From Bodo saltans (taxonomy: Eukaryota > Euglenozoa > Kinetoplastea > Eubodonida > Bodonidae), in the NCBI GenBank assembly GCA_001460835.1, contig CYKH01001432.1, forward strand, positions 12,001 to 58,038: a stretch of DNA of 46,038 nt, in the 5' to 3' direction. Below, in pieces: positions 9,182 through 18,949 of this stretch (position 1 is the first letter of the stretch; the number at the start of each line of letters is the position of its first letter). The notes beneath the pieces were generated by a model. It ran no database searches and was not told where the DNA came from. It saw only the letters and a list, made by a program, of their open reading frames with translations. The translations under genes were made by a program, and so were the position numbers.

Positions 9182-9701
9182 ATCACAACGAGTAGAAACT
9201 TCGATTTTTTAATTTTTTTATGAAGAACCCTTCCCCCCTTGTTTGAACAGTTTTCTTTTTTTTCGTTTTGGTGTGAAACTGAAGTTCATCGCGCTGCGAG
9301 CACATTTTCTGTTTTTTTTTTCCTTTTTATTTCCCGTTCACGGATTTTGTGTGCTTTCCCCTCAATGGTTCTCCACAAAAGACTCCATATTAACCAAAAG
9401 GCGAGTCAAACAACGCATTTGGACCCTCTTCATGACGTTCTTCGAAACGAATTGACTAGCAAGTAGAAAATGTGCAACAACAAGTGAGAACGCGCTCGTG
9501 TGCACATATGACTCTTTGTTGTTTTGTTTATAGTCCGTAACTGCGACGGCACATGTATCTTTGCTTTCCCTACATGTTTTCCCCCTATTTATGTGCGTGA
9601 TAGAGGGGCGCGACCGTATGTATGTGCGCATTTTTTTCTTCTTCCTTCACACTAAAATTCCCCTTTAGTTTTTTTTTGGAGCCCAAGATTTATTGTGATG
9701 A

Positions 9702-9962
9702 ATGGTTCGCATGTCGTCATCAACCATCGCTCTTGCTCTCCTCCTACTTCCTTGTTTGACTGCTTCCCCCGCTAGCTCCTCTCGCCAAAAGATGATTTTT
9801 ATTTTGCGAGTTGAAAAACAGATGCTGGTAATAAAGAAAGCAGTCCTTCCCGACCCTCTCAGATACCGAAGCCCCCAAGTTCGTTTTTGCTTCTCGCGCG
9901 TTTGTGCACTTTCTCCCCCCTCCATTCCTAGTTCTTGTGTCACAACCCTTCTTCAACTTTAA
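9702..9962 (+). CDS. Possible small secreted protein (weak)
   Basis: An ATG-started frame of 86 codons begins with a stretch resembling a signal peptide (SSTIALALLLLPCLTA) followed by small residues, then a basic, unremarkable remainder. A pyrimidine tract and AG lie just upstream (about 9630-9688), so a trans-spliced message is possible. Against it: a competing ATG at 9698 in another frame, no recognised domain, and the ease with which pyrimidine-rich spacers encode Leu/Ser/Pro. I do not recognise a family. Confidence 0.15.
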   Translation: MVRMSSSTIALALLLLPCLTASPASSSRQKMIFILRVEKQMLVIKKAVLPDPLRYRSPQVRFCFSRVCALSPPSIPSSCVTTLLQL

Positions 9963-10224
9963 CTTGCTTCACCTTTCCCCCCCTTCCCTCTTAAGGAAAA
10001 TAAAACCACAGATTGTTGCCGAAAAAGAACTCGCTTTATGTTCTCTCGCAAAGCTTTCCCCCTTGACCGTTGTGACTTCCTCACACCGCTCCCCCCTTTC
10101 ACCTGAAATCGCGAAGTCCAAAAGAGAAATCTATCATGCACCTATCTGAGTTTCATGTCTCTGAAAAAAAAAGCTTCTCCAGAGGGATCAAAACGCCGCG
10201 TCTACGTTCATTGTCACTTCTGAA

Positions 10225-10291
10225 CCGTCTTTTCCTTTGCGTGTATGATATTGGTCTGTTTCTCCCCTCTCCTCGTTGCATGTTTTGTGAG
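10225..10291 (+). promoter_or_regulatory. Predicted trans-splice acceptor for the GT31 gene
   Basis: A pyrimidine-rich stretch at 10225-10279 is followed by AG at 10290-10291, 41 bases before the ATG at 10333. This fits spliced-leader acceptors of kinetoplastids. It is inferred from composition only. Confidence 0.4.
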
Positions 10292-10332
10292 ATAGGGTCG
10301 CAAAATCACACCACTCGGGAACTAAAAGCAGA

Positions 10333-13074
10333 ATGTCGGGTGGGCGTCAATTTGCTATTGGCATCTTAACTGGAGCCATCATGATCCTGTTTTTCTCAGG
10401 ATTCTACGATCTCGACTACGCCGCGCAAAAACGAAATTTGGCGAAGCCGTTCGAGCGGTCGTTCGCGACATCGTGGCGAAACAACGGTTTTGGCGTTTCG
10501 TGGGAAGCTATTGGACCAACCTTTTCGTTATCCGCCGCCGCCGCCACAACACCATCAGCATTATCGGACAACAGAGGGGGAACTCCTAATGAGAGCGCTG
10601 CGATCAATTCTTCTTCTACTGGCGGACAAAACGATGATACCGTCGTCGAGAATAATCACCACCATCTTCTTACAGCAAAGGTATATCCTAACTCAACTGG
10701 TCCGTTGATGCTCTACGACAGCTTGCCATTCCCCGAGCACCCAGACAATTTATTTCTTGTAGCAATTGGAGTCATGTCGATAGATTCTGATTTTGGCGCG
10801 TCTCGTAGGAAGTTGTTACGCTCATCATGGATGACCTACCGCGATGTTTGGTCTCCAGAGGCGCAACGCAGTAGCAGTGCGTCGTCGACACCACCACCAC
10901 CAAGCGTCTTGGTCAAGTTTGTTGTGGGTCGGCACCACAAGAACGACTACAAGTTCACCAACCAGCTTGTTGAAGAGGCAAACAATGTCAAGATGCTGAA
11001 CGACATTGTCGCCGTGTCGCTCTTGGAAAAGCGATCGTCTTCAGGGAAGGTCAATTCCACCAAGTACGGCATATGGGGCTTAGAATCCATGTTGTCCACG
11101 GAGCTCAAGTCGTTCATTTGGAGAAGAATCGCATTGGCCAAGTACGCAGCGAGCTTCATCGCAAAAGCGGATGATGATATTTTTCTAGTCGTGCCGAATT
11201 ACGTTGCGACACTGCGAGTGCTACCACGATCCAAATCGTCCTGGGGATATCATTCGTTAGTGGAGCGTATTCCAGGGCATCGCGACACAACATTTCCGTA
11301 CAACGTTGGGCCAATTGCGACAGCATCTGCTGATATTGCTCACGTGATGGCAACCTCTCCGGTGTTGTCGTTTTTATCGGAGCCATTCACTGGCAGACCA
11401 GCGGATTATTTTATTCGTCGCTGCGATCATGAAGACTATGGGACCTACAGTAGCATTGACGAGGTCAAGACGCCGTTTCATGTCTTCCATGACTGTCGCT
11501 TTGTAGAGCCGTACATTCACGGCAAGGAGTTTTTTCGTCCACGACCCTTGGAGGCTCATGGCGAAGCTGACACGACAGCTCTTCCGTACGCACCGACACG
11601 GCTCGATCGCCGATATTTTGTGAACTTTCACAAACTAGAGCCTGATCTTTTTGCCAAAGCGTTGTCATGGTTTCCAGACGATGGCAACGTCGATTACATT
11701 TCACCGCCACCAAACTTTACAAGTGTACGCATCAAAGGAGTTCCTCCGCGTGTCAACATTCATTTCACAACCGAAGCAATGAATCACCGATGCGGTCCCA
11801 TGACCAAAGTGAACTACCATACGTACTGGAAGGAGCTCGGCGCGATGAAGTTTCGATTAACCGACAACACACACGACTACGTGCAAGAGTGTTCGTACCA
11901 AGACCTGCGTAATGTGTCAACACCGTTTGTACTGGCCCTTGGGATTCTGGATCGGCACGCAGAAAACCGAGTTCGATTTCGAGCGCTTATGAACGGCGCG
12001 CCTGACTTGTGGTCCTGGTGGAATCGGTCCCATCCTGTGCTTGTGCGATTTCCAATTTTCTTTTCGGGAAAAGGAGTCTCACGAAAACAGTTCTGGGAAT
12101 GTCACAGGTATCAAGATATGATTAGTATCCCAAAGAGTGTATTGCCTTTCGAAACGCGAGCTTCTCTGCATGCATTTTTGTGGTTGCGTAAAGCAAGAAA
12201 GCTCTATCCAACTGCTGCCTTCATTGGGACCATGTACGGAATTCCAAAGTTGTGGAATCCGTTTTTGCTCCCTTCATACTTTGCTTCGCTGCTGAATCGA
12301 ACTGTCCCTCAACTGCACAAGTTGCAGAAGAATACGGCGATTGGCAAAACGGAGCACATCATTATTCACAACTACCTTGGCGCACCTGACGCGTCATCTT
12401 CATCTCGGCACGAAAAAGATTCGGGCAAGGCGGCGACGAAGCAGCTGGTAACAACCGCCACACCAAGCAAGGCTGCGTTTACGATCATATCGGCGTCGAT
12501 TTCGTGGATGATTCCCTTTGCGTTCCCATTAGCGGGGAGCACTGAAGTCATTAACTCCGCCCTACGCAAGTCCACCGCTGCGAAGAAGAAGTCTGCACAC
12601 CCGCTCGCGCTCTTTAACGCGCTGATTTACAAAAGCGCAGCTGCAAATCGCATCACGGAGATGAAACCGACGAGGCTCATGAATGCAGCCAGTATCATAG
12701 ACGATGATGTGAAAAGTGATGATCCCGACACCCCATCAATGTCCAATGAGACTGCTGAGAGGGAGGAAGAGATGACCCCTGCCACACCCTCCTCCACCTC
12801 CTCCTTCTCATCTTCACACATTGTGAGCGTGTGCGTTTGCAACCGTGCAGCACTCACGCCGTTACATCATAGATCGTCACGATTCAAAGCTGTGGTACGC
12901 CCGTCGCTAGGGGAAGCTGCAGGCATGCGAGCACTTCCAGAACCTCCGATGGGAAGTGCATCTCACTCCTTCATCGTGGCGTGTGATGACAACACTGGCA
13001 TTGACCCAGGTCAAGAAGATAATGTTTCGCCGCTCATAGCGCGCCCCCACGCTGCCGACACATGCTGGTTTTAG
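10333..13074 (+). CDS. GT31 beta-1,3-galactosyltransferase-like type II membrane protein
   Basis: This 913-residue protein has a short cytosolic end, a signal anchor at about residues 7-27 and a lumenal region. Residues about 140-350 carry the GT31 fold signals: the RRKLLRSSW motif near 158, a conserved VKFVVG strand, and the acidic metal-binding motif KADDDIF with Asp 280-282. GT31 enzymes transfer Gal or GlcNAc from UDP-sugars in beta-1,3 linkage in the Golgi; in kinetoplastids they build surface glycans. The region from about 530 to 690, with several Trp and Tyr motifs, looks like a second folded domain that I cannot assign. The last 150 residues are low-complexity and Ser/Thr/Glu-rich. 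The ATG at 10333 is chosen because it gives the signal anchor at once. Donor and acceptor sugars cannot be read from the sequence. Confidence 0.85.
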   Translation: MSGGRQFAIGILTGAIMILFFSGFYDLDYAAQKRNLAKPFERSFATSWRNNGFGVSWEAIGPTFSLSAAAATTPSALSDNRGGTPNESAAINSSSTGGQNDDTVVENNHHHLLTAKVYPNSTGPLMLYDSLPFPEHPDNLFLVAIGVMSIDSDFGASRRKLLRSSWMTYRDVWSPEAQRSSSASSTPPPPSVLVKFVVGRHHKNDYKFTNQLVEEANNVKMLNDIVAVSLLEKRSSSGKVNSTKYGIWGLESMLSTELKSFIWRRIALAKYAASFIAKADDDIFLVVPNYVATLRVLPRSKSSWGYHSLVERIPGHRDTTFPYNVGPIATASADIAHVMATSPVLSFLSEPFTGRPADYFIRRCDHEDYGTYSSIDEVKTPFHVFHDCRFVEPYIHGKEFFRPRPLEAHGEADTTALPYAPTRLDRRYFVNFHKLEPDLFAKALSWFPDDGNVDYISPPPNFTSVRIKGVPPRVNIHFTTEAMNHRCGPMTKVNYHTYWKELGAMKFRLTDNTHDYVQECSYQDLRNVSTPFVLALGILDRHAENRVRFRALMNGAPDLWSWWNRSHPVLVRFPIFFSGKGVSRKQFWECHRYQDMISIPKSVLPFETRASLHAFLWLRKARKLYPTAAFIGTMYGIPKLWNPFLLPSYFASLLNRTVPQLHKLQKNTAIGKTEHIIIHNYLGAPDASSSSRHEKDSGKAATKQLVTTATPSKAAFTIISASISWMIPFAFPLAGSTEVINSALRKSTAAKKKSAHPLALFNALIYKSAAANRITEMKPTRLMNAASIIDDDVKSDDPDTPSMSNETAEREEEMTPATPSSTSSFSSSHIVSVCVCNRAALTPLHHRSSRFKAVVRPSLGEAAGMRALPEPPMGSASHSFIVACDDNTGIDPGQEDNVSPLIARPHAADTCWF

Positions 13075-13203
13075 GAATTCCCCTTCGATGTTTAAAGAAA
13101 AAGAATTTGAGCGTCACAGATGGACTGCGGTCATATGCCACACATTCAAAGCTCCATCTTTTAACATTCAAAACTCGCCTGTGACATCCAAAAGGAGATT
13201 ACG

Positions 13204-13279
13204 TTTGGCTCTCTTGAAATTCTACATTATTATTATTTTTTGCCTCAATACACTGCGTTCTTACATTGCCCCTGCGAAG
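13204..13279 (+). promoter_or_regulatory. Predicted trans-splice acceptor for the FAN1 gene
   Basis: A T-rich tract (13204-13268) is followed by AG at 13278-13279, 24 bases before the ATG at 13303. This position excludes the upstream in-frame TTG at 13240 as a start. Confidence 0.4.
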
Positions 13280-13302
13280 GCTCACCTAAGATTCACAAAA
13301 TA

Positions 13303-16300
13303 ATGAGTTTTACACAGTCAGATGCCGAAGAATTACGAAGGAGTGAGTCCCTACTGATCCATCCCAACGCAACGTCATCGTCGCACAAAGATCAGTCGAG
13401 GAGAATGTACCCCAGCTACGTCATCAAGGCGTACCGGTACATGGTATCCTATGTCCTTCAATACTACGCCAACGTATTACACACCGAAGAGATTGCAATC
13501 TGGCAGTCAGTGTTAAACATGCAGCAACACGATGCAGTCGGCATGATGGAACTGGAGGAGGAAGAAGTGTGTGAGGATCGTGGTGCATCAGGGCCGCTGG
13601 TTGGCGGGCAGTACGAAACACATCATAGAAACAGACATAGCGTGGAAGATCATATCGAGCAATCGTCGTCCTCGCAAGAAAAAAGAGATACGCAGCAACA
13701 ACATCAACATCAACATCAACAACAACAACGTGATTACCACCGATGGGCAATGGAAGATCTTCTCCTTCGACTTGCGTGCCGCAAACCAGACTGGTTCTCC
13801 GTAGCGCGTTTGAACGACTCCTACGCCGATCTGATGTCATCATTAATTGCAAGGGAGGTCCAGAAAGCAACAGCTTCTGCTGGCGACGATGATGAGGACA
13901 ACCTTGTTGTGGCGGCTGCCTCAGCGTTGGAAGGGGGGACGTCGCCCCTGCCAGTGCAGGTTGTGGTGGATAGATTGGCCTCGTGTCCGGTGCACCCGAG
14001 GGGCAGCGGCAACAAGGCAATCGAGGGGCAGAATGTGGTGTGCCTGCTTACAGGAACAGACATCGCTGATATTTTTTCGCGGAAGGAGAAAGTCATGGCA
14101 ATGGAGCTCATGTCGTGCCTCAGTAAATACAGCTTGCGGGAAATAGCATTGCTGCTCGCACAAAATGTTGGATCGCATCTTCTTTCGACCGTCGTCGCGT
14201 CGCCAACGCAGCAGCAGCAGCAGCAATCGGAAGCGAACGCGGGCTCGAACGAGAAAAAGAAGTCTCGAGGCAACAAAGCAGCATCGCGTAATGTGACAAA
14301 AGGTGCATCTGGAGGAGAACGAGAGCATGACGACGTCGTATTAGCGGCAACGGCACCGCAGCAAAAAGAAGTTCGCCGAGGATCCTCCACAACACTTCCA
14401 GATACCAAATCTGGATTAATGGACTTTATTTTTGAAGCAGGTAGTCAAGACACCCAATTTCCCCACATTTGGGATGAAGCAGTTGGCCCAATCGTGCGCG
14501 TGCACCCAATGGTCAAGAAGTCTCTACGGTTGCTGATGTCGCTGTTTCACGTTGTCACAGAGTACTTTCCTGTGAGTGCTGGAGGAGGCGGTGGCGGTGC
14601 TGGTGGGTCGGAGGCGGTTGCCACCCAATCGCCGCTTCCATCGTCCAACATTGCCGTCTTAGTCACGCTTGGGAATGTTCGCCTGCCCATGATGTCCAAA
14701 CTTCCCATGTTTTCATTCCAAGATCTCGCTGAGGCTGTCACTGAGAAGTTGCTGCTGGCATCAGCAGGTGGTGGTGGTGGCAGTTCATTCGTCCTTCCTG
14801 CGATTCATCCGTCTGTATTTCGGAGCAGCGTTGGAAGTAACGAACGGCTAGTTCTGTTTTCTCATCGCGCCGATCTGGAGTTGTACATGGAGGGGCTTCA
14901 GCTGAGCGCTGAGATGTTTGACGTGTGCGAAGGATATGCACGATTCAGGATGCGCGACACAGACTGGGCTAGTACACTGATCGCTCGCTGCAAGAAGGCT
15001 TTCTCGCAAATCCGGCGACTCTCGACCAGCAGACAAATTGAGGCGGTCACTGCCGAAACGAAGCGTGCTGCCAATTACCTTCACATGCCCTCCCCTGGCT
15101 CGACTCGCAAGCGAGGGCGCGATCAGGCATCTTCCACGGTTGCAGCCAGCGGCACTTCATCGGCACCCTCTTTGCCATCGTTTATTTCAGTTCCGCAAGC
15201 ATTACAGAGGTATGGATTTCATGCGTACCATTTGACGCGATACTTACCGATGCACGTATGGATGCGCTGCGCTGAGTACTTGGTGGAAATGCTATCCATG
15301 CAGCGCCGCTACGAGGAGTGTCACATTTGGCTGAAAGTTCTCACCGAAGAGCCCGTGTATCAAGTATGCGCATCGACATCGACGAAAATGATGACGACAT
15401 CATCAACAACAGCTTCCTCCACCACTCCTGTGTTTCGTATGTGGTATCGCTACCAAGCGAGGGGTCGGTGGTTTCATCGCATCGGTCAGAATTTGGTGCA
15501 CCAAGGACACCACGCCCAAGCACTGAAGCTCATGGAGACATGTCTCGAGGAATGCAGTTCGCTATGCTGTGCCGGCTCAGCAGCTCAAGACCAACTGCGT
15601 GCTGTTTCGGAGCGAAGCTATCGGATGATGAGAGGGATGTTAGACGACTTCAACACAAGCGGCGGCGGCGGCAACAGCGCAGAGGGAGGAGCGACGACAT
15701 CAGCCACAGTAGTTGTTGGGTGGTCGCGCGATACGTGCCAGTATCACGCACTCATGCAGCGACAGCAGGAACACTTCTTACGGCGCTCCGATCGAATGAC
15801 GATGGAGCGTCTCCTCGTACGGCTGCACAAACCCCCACGTCGATGGTGCGCGTTGCCAAAGCATGTTCTTATTTCTACCGTAAAGGAAGCCCGTCCGCTG
15901 TATCTCAACGGACATAAAGATGACCTTGCCGGAGGTGGGTGGAATGACGAGTCGCTCAGCAAAACTGCTTGCTCCGTGGAGTCTCACGTACTTCGTTGGT
16001 TTGTAGACCGAGGGAGGGGGCGACGAGAAAAGGGATGGGCCGGGGTGCACTGCGAGGGGTCGTGGATTGGTGCTCTTACGCGTGTTGTGTTTGCAGAAGC
16101 GTTTGCATGGCATCCACTGTTCCTCTCATCAAATGATGATGATGACGAACGAAGGAGAAGGAACATGAACGATGCAGCAGCATCGATCGAAGAACATCAC
16201 CACAATCAGCGTGCGCCGTTTATTTGGCTTTCACCCTTCCAAGATGAGCCGCTCGATGCGCATGATATTCTCAACTTCATTGGACGGCGTCGTGAGGTGA

Positions 16301-17271
16301 TAGCGGAATGCATTCGAACACTGCGAGGGATGACCCAAGAGGCGTTCGTTGAGTTTGTGCAATCTAGAACTGTGATCCCACAGGCAGTTCAAGACGCGGA
16401 CATGAATGAGGCCGAGCGGGAGCGCCATGAGGCCGAGGAGAACGAGAACAACGCGAAACCCGGCGTTGACGGCGAGACACACCAAGCAGATGATGAGCAG
16501 GCGCCGATGAAAGGGGAACATGTGGGGGCTGCTCTAGACGAGTGCTGCGACAAGGAGGAGCTTGGTGACGCTGCTGCAGCTGCATGCAGTGAAGAACGTA
16601 TGTCAAATCTTGGCGATGTCGACGACGATGTCGCCCTCTTCGACGATGACGACTATAATAATCCTATCCATCAGCCACACGACGAAGATGTTGTTCAGCT
16701 TCACCAAGATGATCAGCGTGAGGACAATGATGTTCATTCTCATCACGACGAGGGAACTCAAAACGAACATGCGGCACGCTCGACGGTTCATCAGGTAAAT
16801 ATTTCCGGCATTCCACAGCTACGCGCAATGGCTCGATGTATTCCTATTGAACCGTTGTGCAAGCTTTACGAAGAGATGTTTCTATCTGAGCCTTCAGAAG
16901 GGCATGTCGTACGTTTCTCTGGGTGGCCTGACCTAGCCGTGTGGCGAATCGTTGAGTCAGCTTCCGCACCATCGTCGTCGTCGAAGCAGAAATACAGCAA
17001 GAATGAATTTTGCCTTGTCGAGGTGAAGTCTCCAACGGATAAGCTAAGCGACAAACAGATTGCTGTGAACGACATGCTGATTCGCGCAGGGTTTGATATC
17101 TCAGTAGCGTGTGTAGTGAACAAGAAAGTCATTGACGCCACCAAAGCACCACGGACGCGTATTGTGACGCGCCAGGGCACTGCTGCTGCTGCCGTTGCGC
17201 AAGTCCAATTGACAAGGAGAAGCTCAAGTAGCTTTGTTCGCGGAACGGCGACAAACCCTGTGGAGTTGTAG
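13303..17271 (+). CDS. FAN1: FAN1-type structure-specific nuclease (VRR-NUC)
   Basis: This 1322-residue protein matches Fanconi-associated nuclease 1 in domain order. Residues about 800-930 carry family hallmarks: an ARPLYLNGHK motif, a VESHVLRWF helix, a GW-GVHCEGSW motif, and later the APFIWLSPF / LDAHDI / GRRREVI stretch. The VRR-NUC catalytic domain spans about 1170-1280, with GWPDL (Asp 1210) and EVKSPTDKLSDKQ (Glu 1240, Lys 1242) giving the PD-(D/E)XK residues. Known FAN1 proteins cut branched and flap DNA during interstrand crosslink repair in the nucleus. Long low-complexity inserts (Gln/His at about 130-145, Gly runs at about 427 and 488, an acidic patch at about 1105-1150) make it longer than the human enzyme. 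I see no UBZ zinc finger at the N terminus. The ATG at 13303 follows the predicted splice acceptor. Confidence 0.9.
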   Translation: MSFTQSDAEELRRSESLLIHPNATSSSHKDQSRRMYPSYVIKAYRYMVSYVLQYYANVLHTEEIAIWQSVLNMQQHDAVGMMELEEEEVCEDRGASGPLVGGQYETHHRNRHSVEDHIEQSSSSQEKRDTQQQHQHQHQQQQRDYHRWAMEDLLLRLACRKPDWFSVARLNDSYADLMSSLIAREVQKATASAGDDDEDNLVVAAASALEGGTSPLPVQVVVDRLASCPVHPRGSGNKAIEGQNVVCLLTGTDIADIFSRKEKVMAMELMSCLSKYSLREIALLLAQNVGSHLLSTVVASPTQQQQQQSEANAGSNEKKKSRGNKAASRNVTKGASGGEREHDDVVLAATAPQQKEVRRGSSTTLPDTKSGLMDFIFEAGSQDTQFPHIWDEAVGPIVRVHPMVKKSLRLLMSLFHVVTEYFPVSAGGGGGGAGGSEAVATQSPLPSSNIAVLVTLGNVRLPMMSKLPMFSFQDLAEAVTEKLLLASAGGGGGSSFVLPAIHPSVFRSSVGSNERLVLFSHRADLELYMEGLQLSAEMFDVCEGYARFRMRDTDWASTLIARCKKAFSQIRRLSTSRQIEAVTAETKRAANYLHMPSPGSTRKRGRDQASSTVAASGTSSAPSLPSFISVPQALQRYGFHAYHLTRYLPMHVWMRCAEYLVEMLSMQRRYEECHIWLKVLTEEPVYQVCASTSTKMMTTSSTTASSTTPVFRMWYRYQARGRWFHRIGQNLVHQGHHAQALKLMETCLEECSSLCCAGSAAQDQLRAVSERSYRMMRGMLDDFNTSGGGGNSAEGGATTSATVVVGWSRDTCQYHALMQRQQEHFLRRSDRMTMERLLVRLHKPPRRWCALPKHVLISTVKEARPLYLNGHKDDLAGGGWNDESLSKTACSVESHVLRWFVDRGRGRREKGWAGVHCEGSWIGALTRVVFAEAFAWHPLFLSSNDDDDERRRRNMNDAAASIEEHHHNQRAPFIWLSPFQDEPLDAHDILNFIGRRREVIAECIRTLRGMTQEAFVEFVQSRTVIPQAVQDADMNEAERERHEAEENENNAKPGVDGETHQADDEQAPMKGEHVGAALDECCDKEELGDAAAAACSEERMSNLGDVDDDVALFDDDDYNNPIHQPHDEDVVQLHQDDQREDNDVHSHHDEGTQNEHAARSTVHQVNISGIPQLRAMARCIPIEPLCKLYEEMFLSEPSEGHVVRFSGWPDLAVWRIVESASAPSSSSKQKYSKNEFCLVEVKSPTDKLSDKQIAVNDMLIRAGFDISVACVVNKKVIDATKAPRTRIVTRQGTAAAAVAQVQLTRRSSSSFVRGTATNPVEL

Positions 17272-17410
17272 TGCAGAGTCGCAGAGAATTCCATTTCCCC
17301 CCCTTTTGTGTGTGTGTGTCAATACCCACACGAGCACTCTTGAAATTGCACTGCTACTTTCCCCCTGAAGACGCATCACCTAGCTTTTGTGATTGAATCG
17401 AGATGTGTGA
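17272..17410 (+). other. Short intergenic spacer with a GT microsatellite
   Basis: This holds a short pyrimidine tract (17291-17306), a GT dinucleotide run at about 17307-17319 and a C-rich tract near 17361-17366. It is compatible with a 3' UTR plus trans-splice acceptor. Confidence 0.4.
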
Positions 17411-18751
17411 ATGAATGAGAAAAGAATGGATAAGCGTCGACGAAGGCTGGTGCTCGAACTCAAGTGGCTTATATGCGGAGGTGATAAGTGCCGATTGTCC
17501 AATGCCGCGATCCAATTCTCTGCGACGTTGTCACAACTCACTACGTTGCAATTTCCCAACTCACGCTTGCCGATGACTGACGACGGACTTGCGCCGCTTG
17601 CTTTGTTGTCGAAGTTACGACGTGTGGATCTGCAAGGTGGAACAAATGCAACTGGTGTGGGAATGATGTACCTGACACGTCTCGACCAGTTACGCATTTG
17701 GTATTAAGTCATGGCGTTGATGATGAGGGTGCTGAGATCATTGCGTCATCTCTCGTCTACCTCAAAGCACTCAAACTGTGCAAGTGCGGTAACCTCACTG
17801 GCCTTGGCTTTGAAAAGCTTTTTGGACATCCAGGACTTGAAACTCTCCAAGTCATCGGAGCAAAGTTGGGGCAATTATCGCGTGCAGCAACTACAACAGC
17901 GACCAGGAGCATCACAGCGCTTGATTTGTCCAGGTGCAAACTCAGCGAAGGCAATTCACTACTGCAGCACATCATAACGCTTCCCCTTATCAGAATTCTA
18001 ATCCTTGAGGATTGCGCTGGTGTTGATGATCAGAGCATTGCATGCCTCGCTGCGTTGAAACATTTACAGAGATTGAGAATGGCGACATGTCGTCTGAGTG
18101 ACGCATGCTTGGTCCACTTGATGACACTGCCGATGCTCCAAGAGCTCGATCTCAGTGACAATTGGCGAATCTCAGGGTCTGGCTTCGTTCGAGTCACTGC
18201 CACTGTCACAGATGATAGCAAAAACAACGCAACAATAATACATAAGCGCCTCCTTCCCGAACTTCGAACGCTGATTTTACTTGAGTGTACGGAAGTGGTG
18301 AAGTTCAGCGGGATTTGCGCGTTTCATTGGCTTGAGGCCCTTGATTTATTTCGCTCTCGGTCGCTGCGTGATGAGGACCTGACACTCATTTCATCGTCTC
18401 TCACGGGTCTTACCACCCTTGACATTGGAGAGTGCGATCGTATCACGGATGCTGGTGTGGCTGCTTTGACATCTCTGGGATCACTCACAAATTTGCGTTT
18501 TGGCCCGACAGATGCGTTCACAGATTCTGGCATGCTTCACGTGGCGAAACTTCTCCGACTCACAGAATTGACAGTGTGGGGTTACAGAATTGACAGTGTG
18601 GGGTTGTGATATTACAGAAGTCAGTTTGCATTACATTGCTGAATCGCTACCATTGCTGACGTATGTAGACTTGAGAGGGTGCACGTACGTGAACTCGGAT
18701 GTGCGACTGTCAGTGTTTGGAGGTTTCGCAGAGCTTGAAGTGGTGTTGTGA
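17411..18751 (+). pseudogene. Leucine-rich-repeat protein (LRR_CC/FBXL-like), frame broken twice
   Basis: The locus starts at ATG 17411 and encodes about fifteen LRRs of the cysteine-containing type, with recurrent L--L-L--C--LT--G---L patterns (LKALKLCKCGNLTGLG, LTTLDIGECDRITDAG). Such repeats mediate protein binding in F-box and AMN1-like proteins; no F-box, signal peptide or membrane helix is visible. The frame changes near 17693, where one missing base after a CG would keep the repeat register. It changes again in a 22-bp exact tandem duplication at 18562-18605. Past the duplication, coding continues in the third frame to the TGA at 18749-18751 with one more LRR (LTYVDLRGC). As given, translation stops at 17705-17707, and the second piece (17698-18609) ends early. 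It could be a decaying gene or two sequence errors in an intact one. Confidence 0.75.
18562..18605 (+). repeat. Exact 22-bp tandem duplication in the LRR gene
   Basis: Positions 18562-18583 are repeated exactly at 18584-18605. The unit is 1 mod 3, so it moves the reading frame. Without one copy, the LRR frame runs on to the TGA at 18749-18751. Confidence 0.95.
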
Positions 18752-18898
18752 GAGTTTTGAAGTCATTCTCGCATCTTCGCAAACTCTTTTGTTTCGCGAA
18801 CGCGGTTTGTTTTTTATATTTTAGTTTTGTTGCTTGAAAAATGAATTGTCGCTCAGACGATTTACTGCTTAATTCGATTTTGACCGTGCGAACGCATA

Positions 18899-18935
18899 GT
18901 TTGTGTGTTTCTTTTCTCCTTGATACACCTCAAAG
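18899..18935 (+). promoter_or_regulatory. Predicted trans-splice acceptor for the APH-fold kinase
   Basis: A T/C tract at 18899-18921 precedes AG at 18934-18935, 15 bases ahead of the ATG at 18950. It supports that ATG over the upstream GTG at 18905. Confidence 0.4.
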
Positions 18936-18949
18936 AACGACAAACAAAA

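Larger units (their letters stand above)
9182..10332 (+). other. Long intergenic region without a recognised gene
   Basis: This is 1.15 kb of T/C-rich DNA with several polypyrimidine tracts (about 9200-9240, 9310-9335, 9630-9680, 9960-9990, 10225-10280). I see no tRNA, rRNA or convincing conserved protein. It probably holds the 3' UTR of the giant surface gene and the 5' region of the glycosyltransferase. One weak small reading frame at 9702-9962 is listed separately. The unusual length compared with the 140-460 bp spacers elsewhere leaves room for a small RNA gene that cannot be recognised by eye. Confidence 0.5.
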
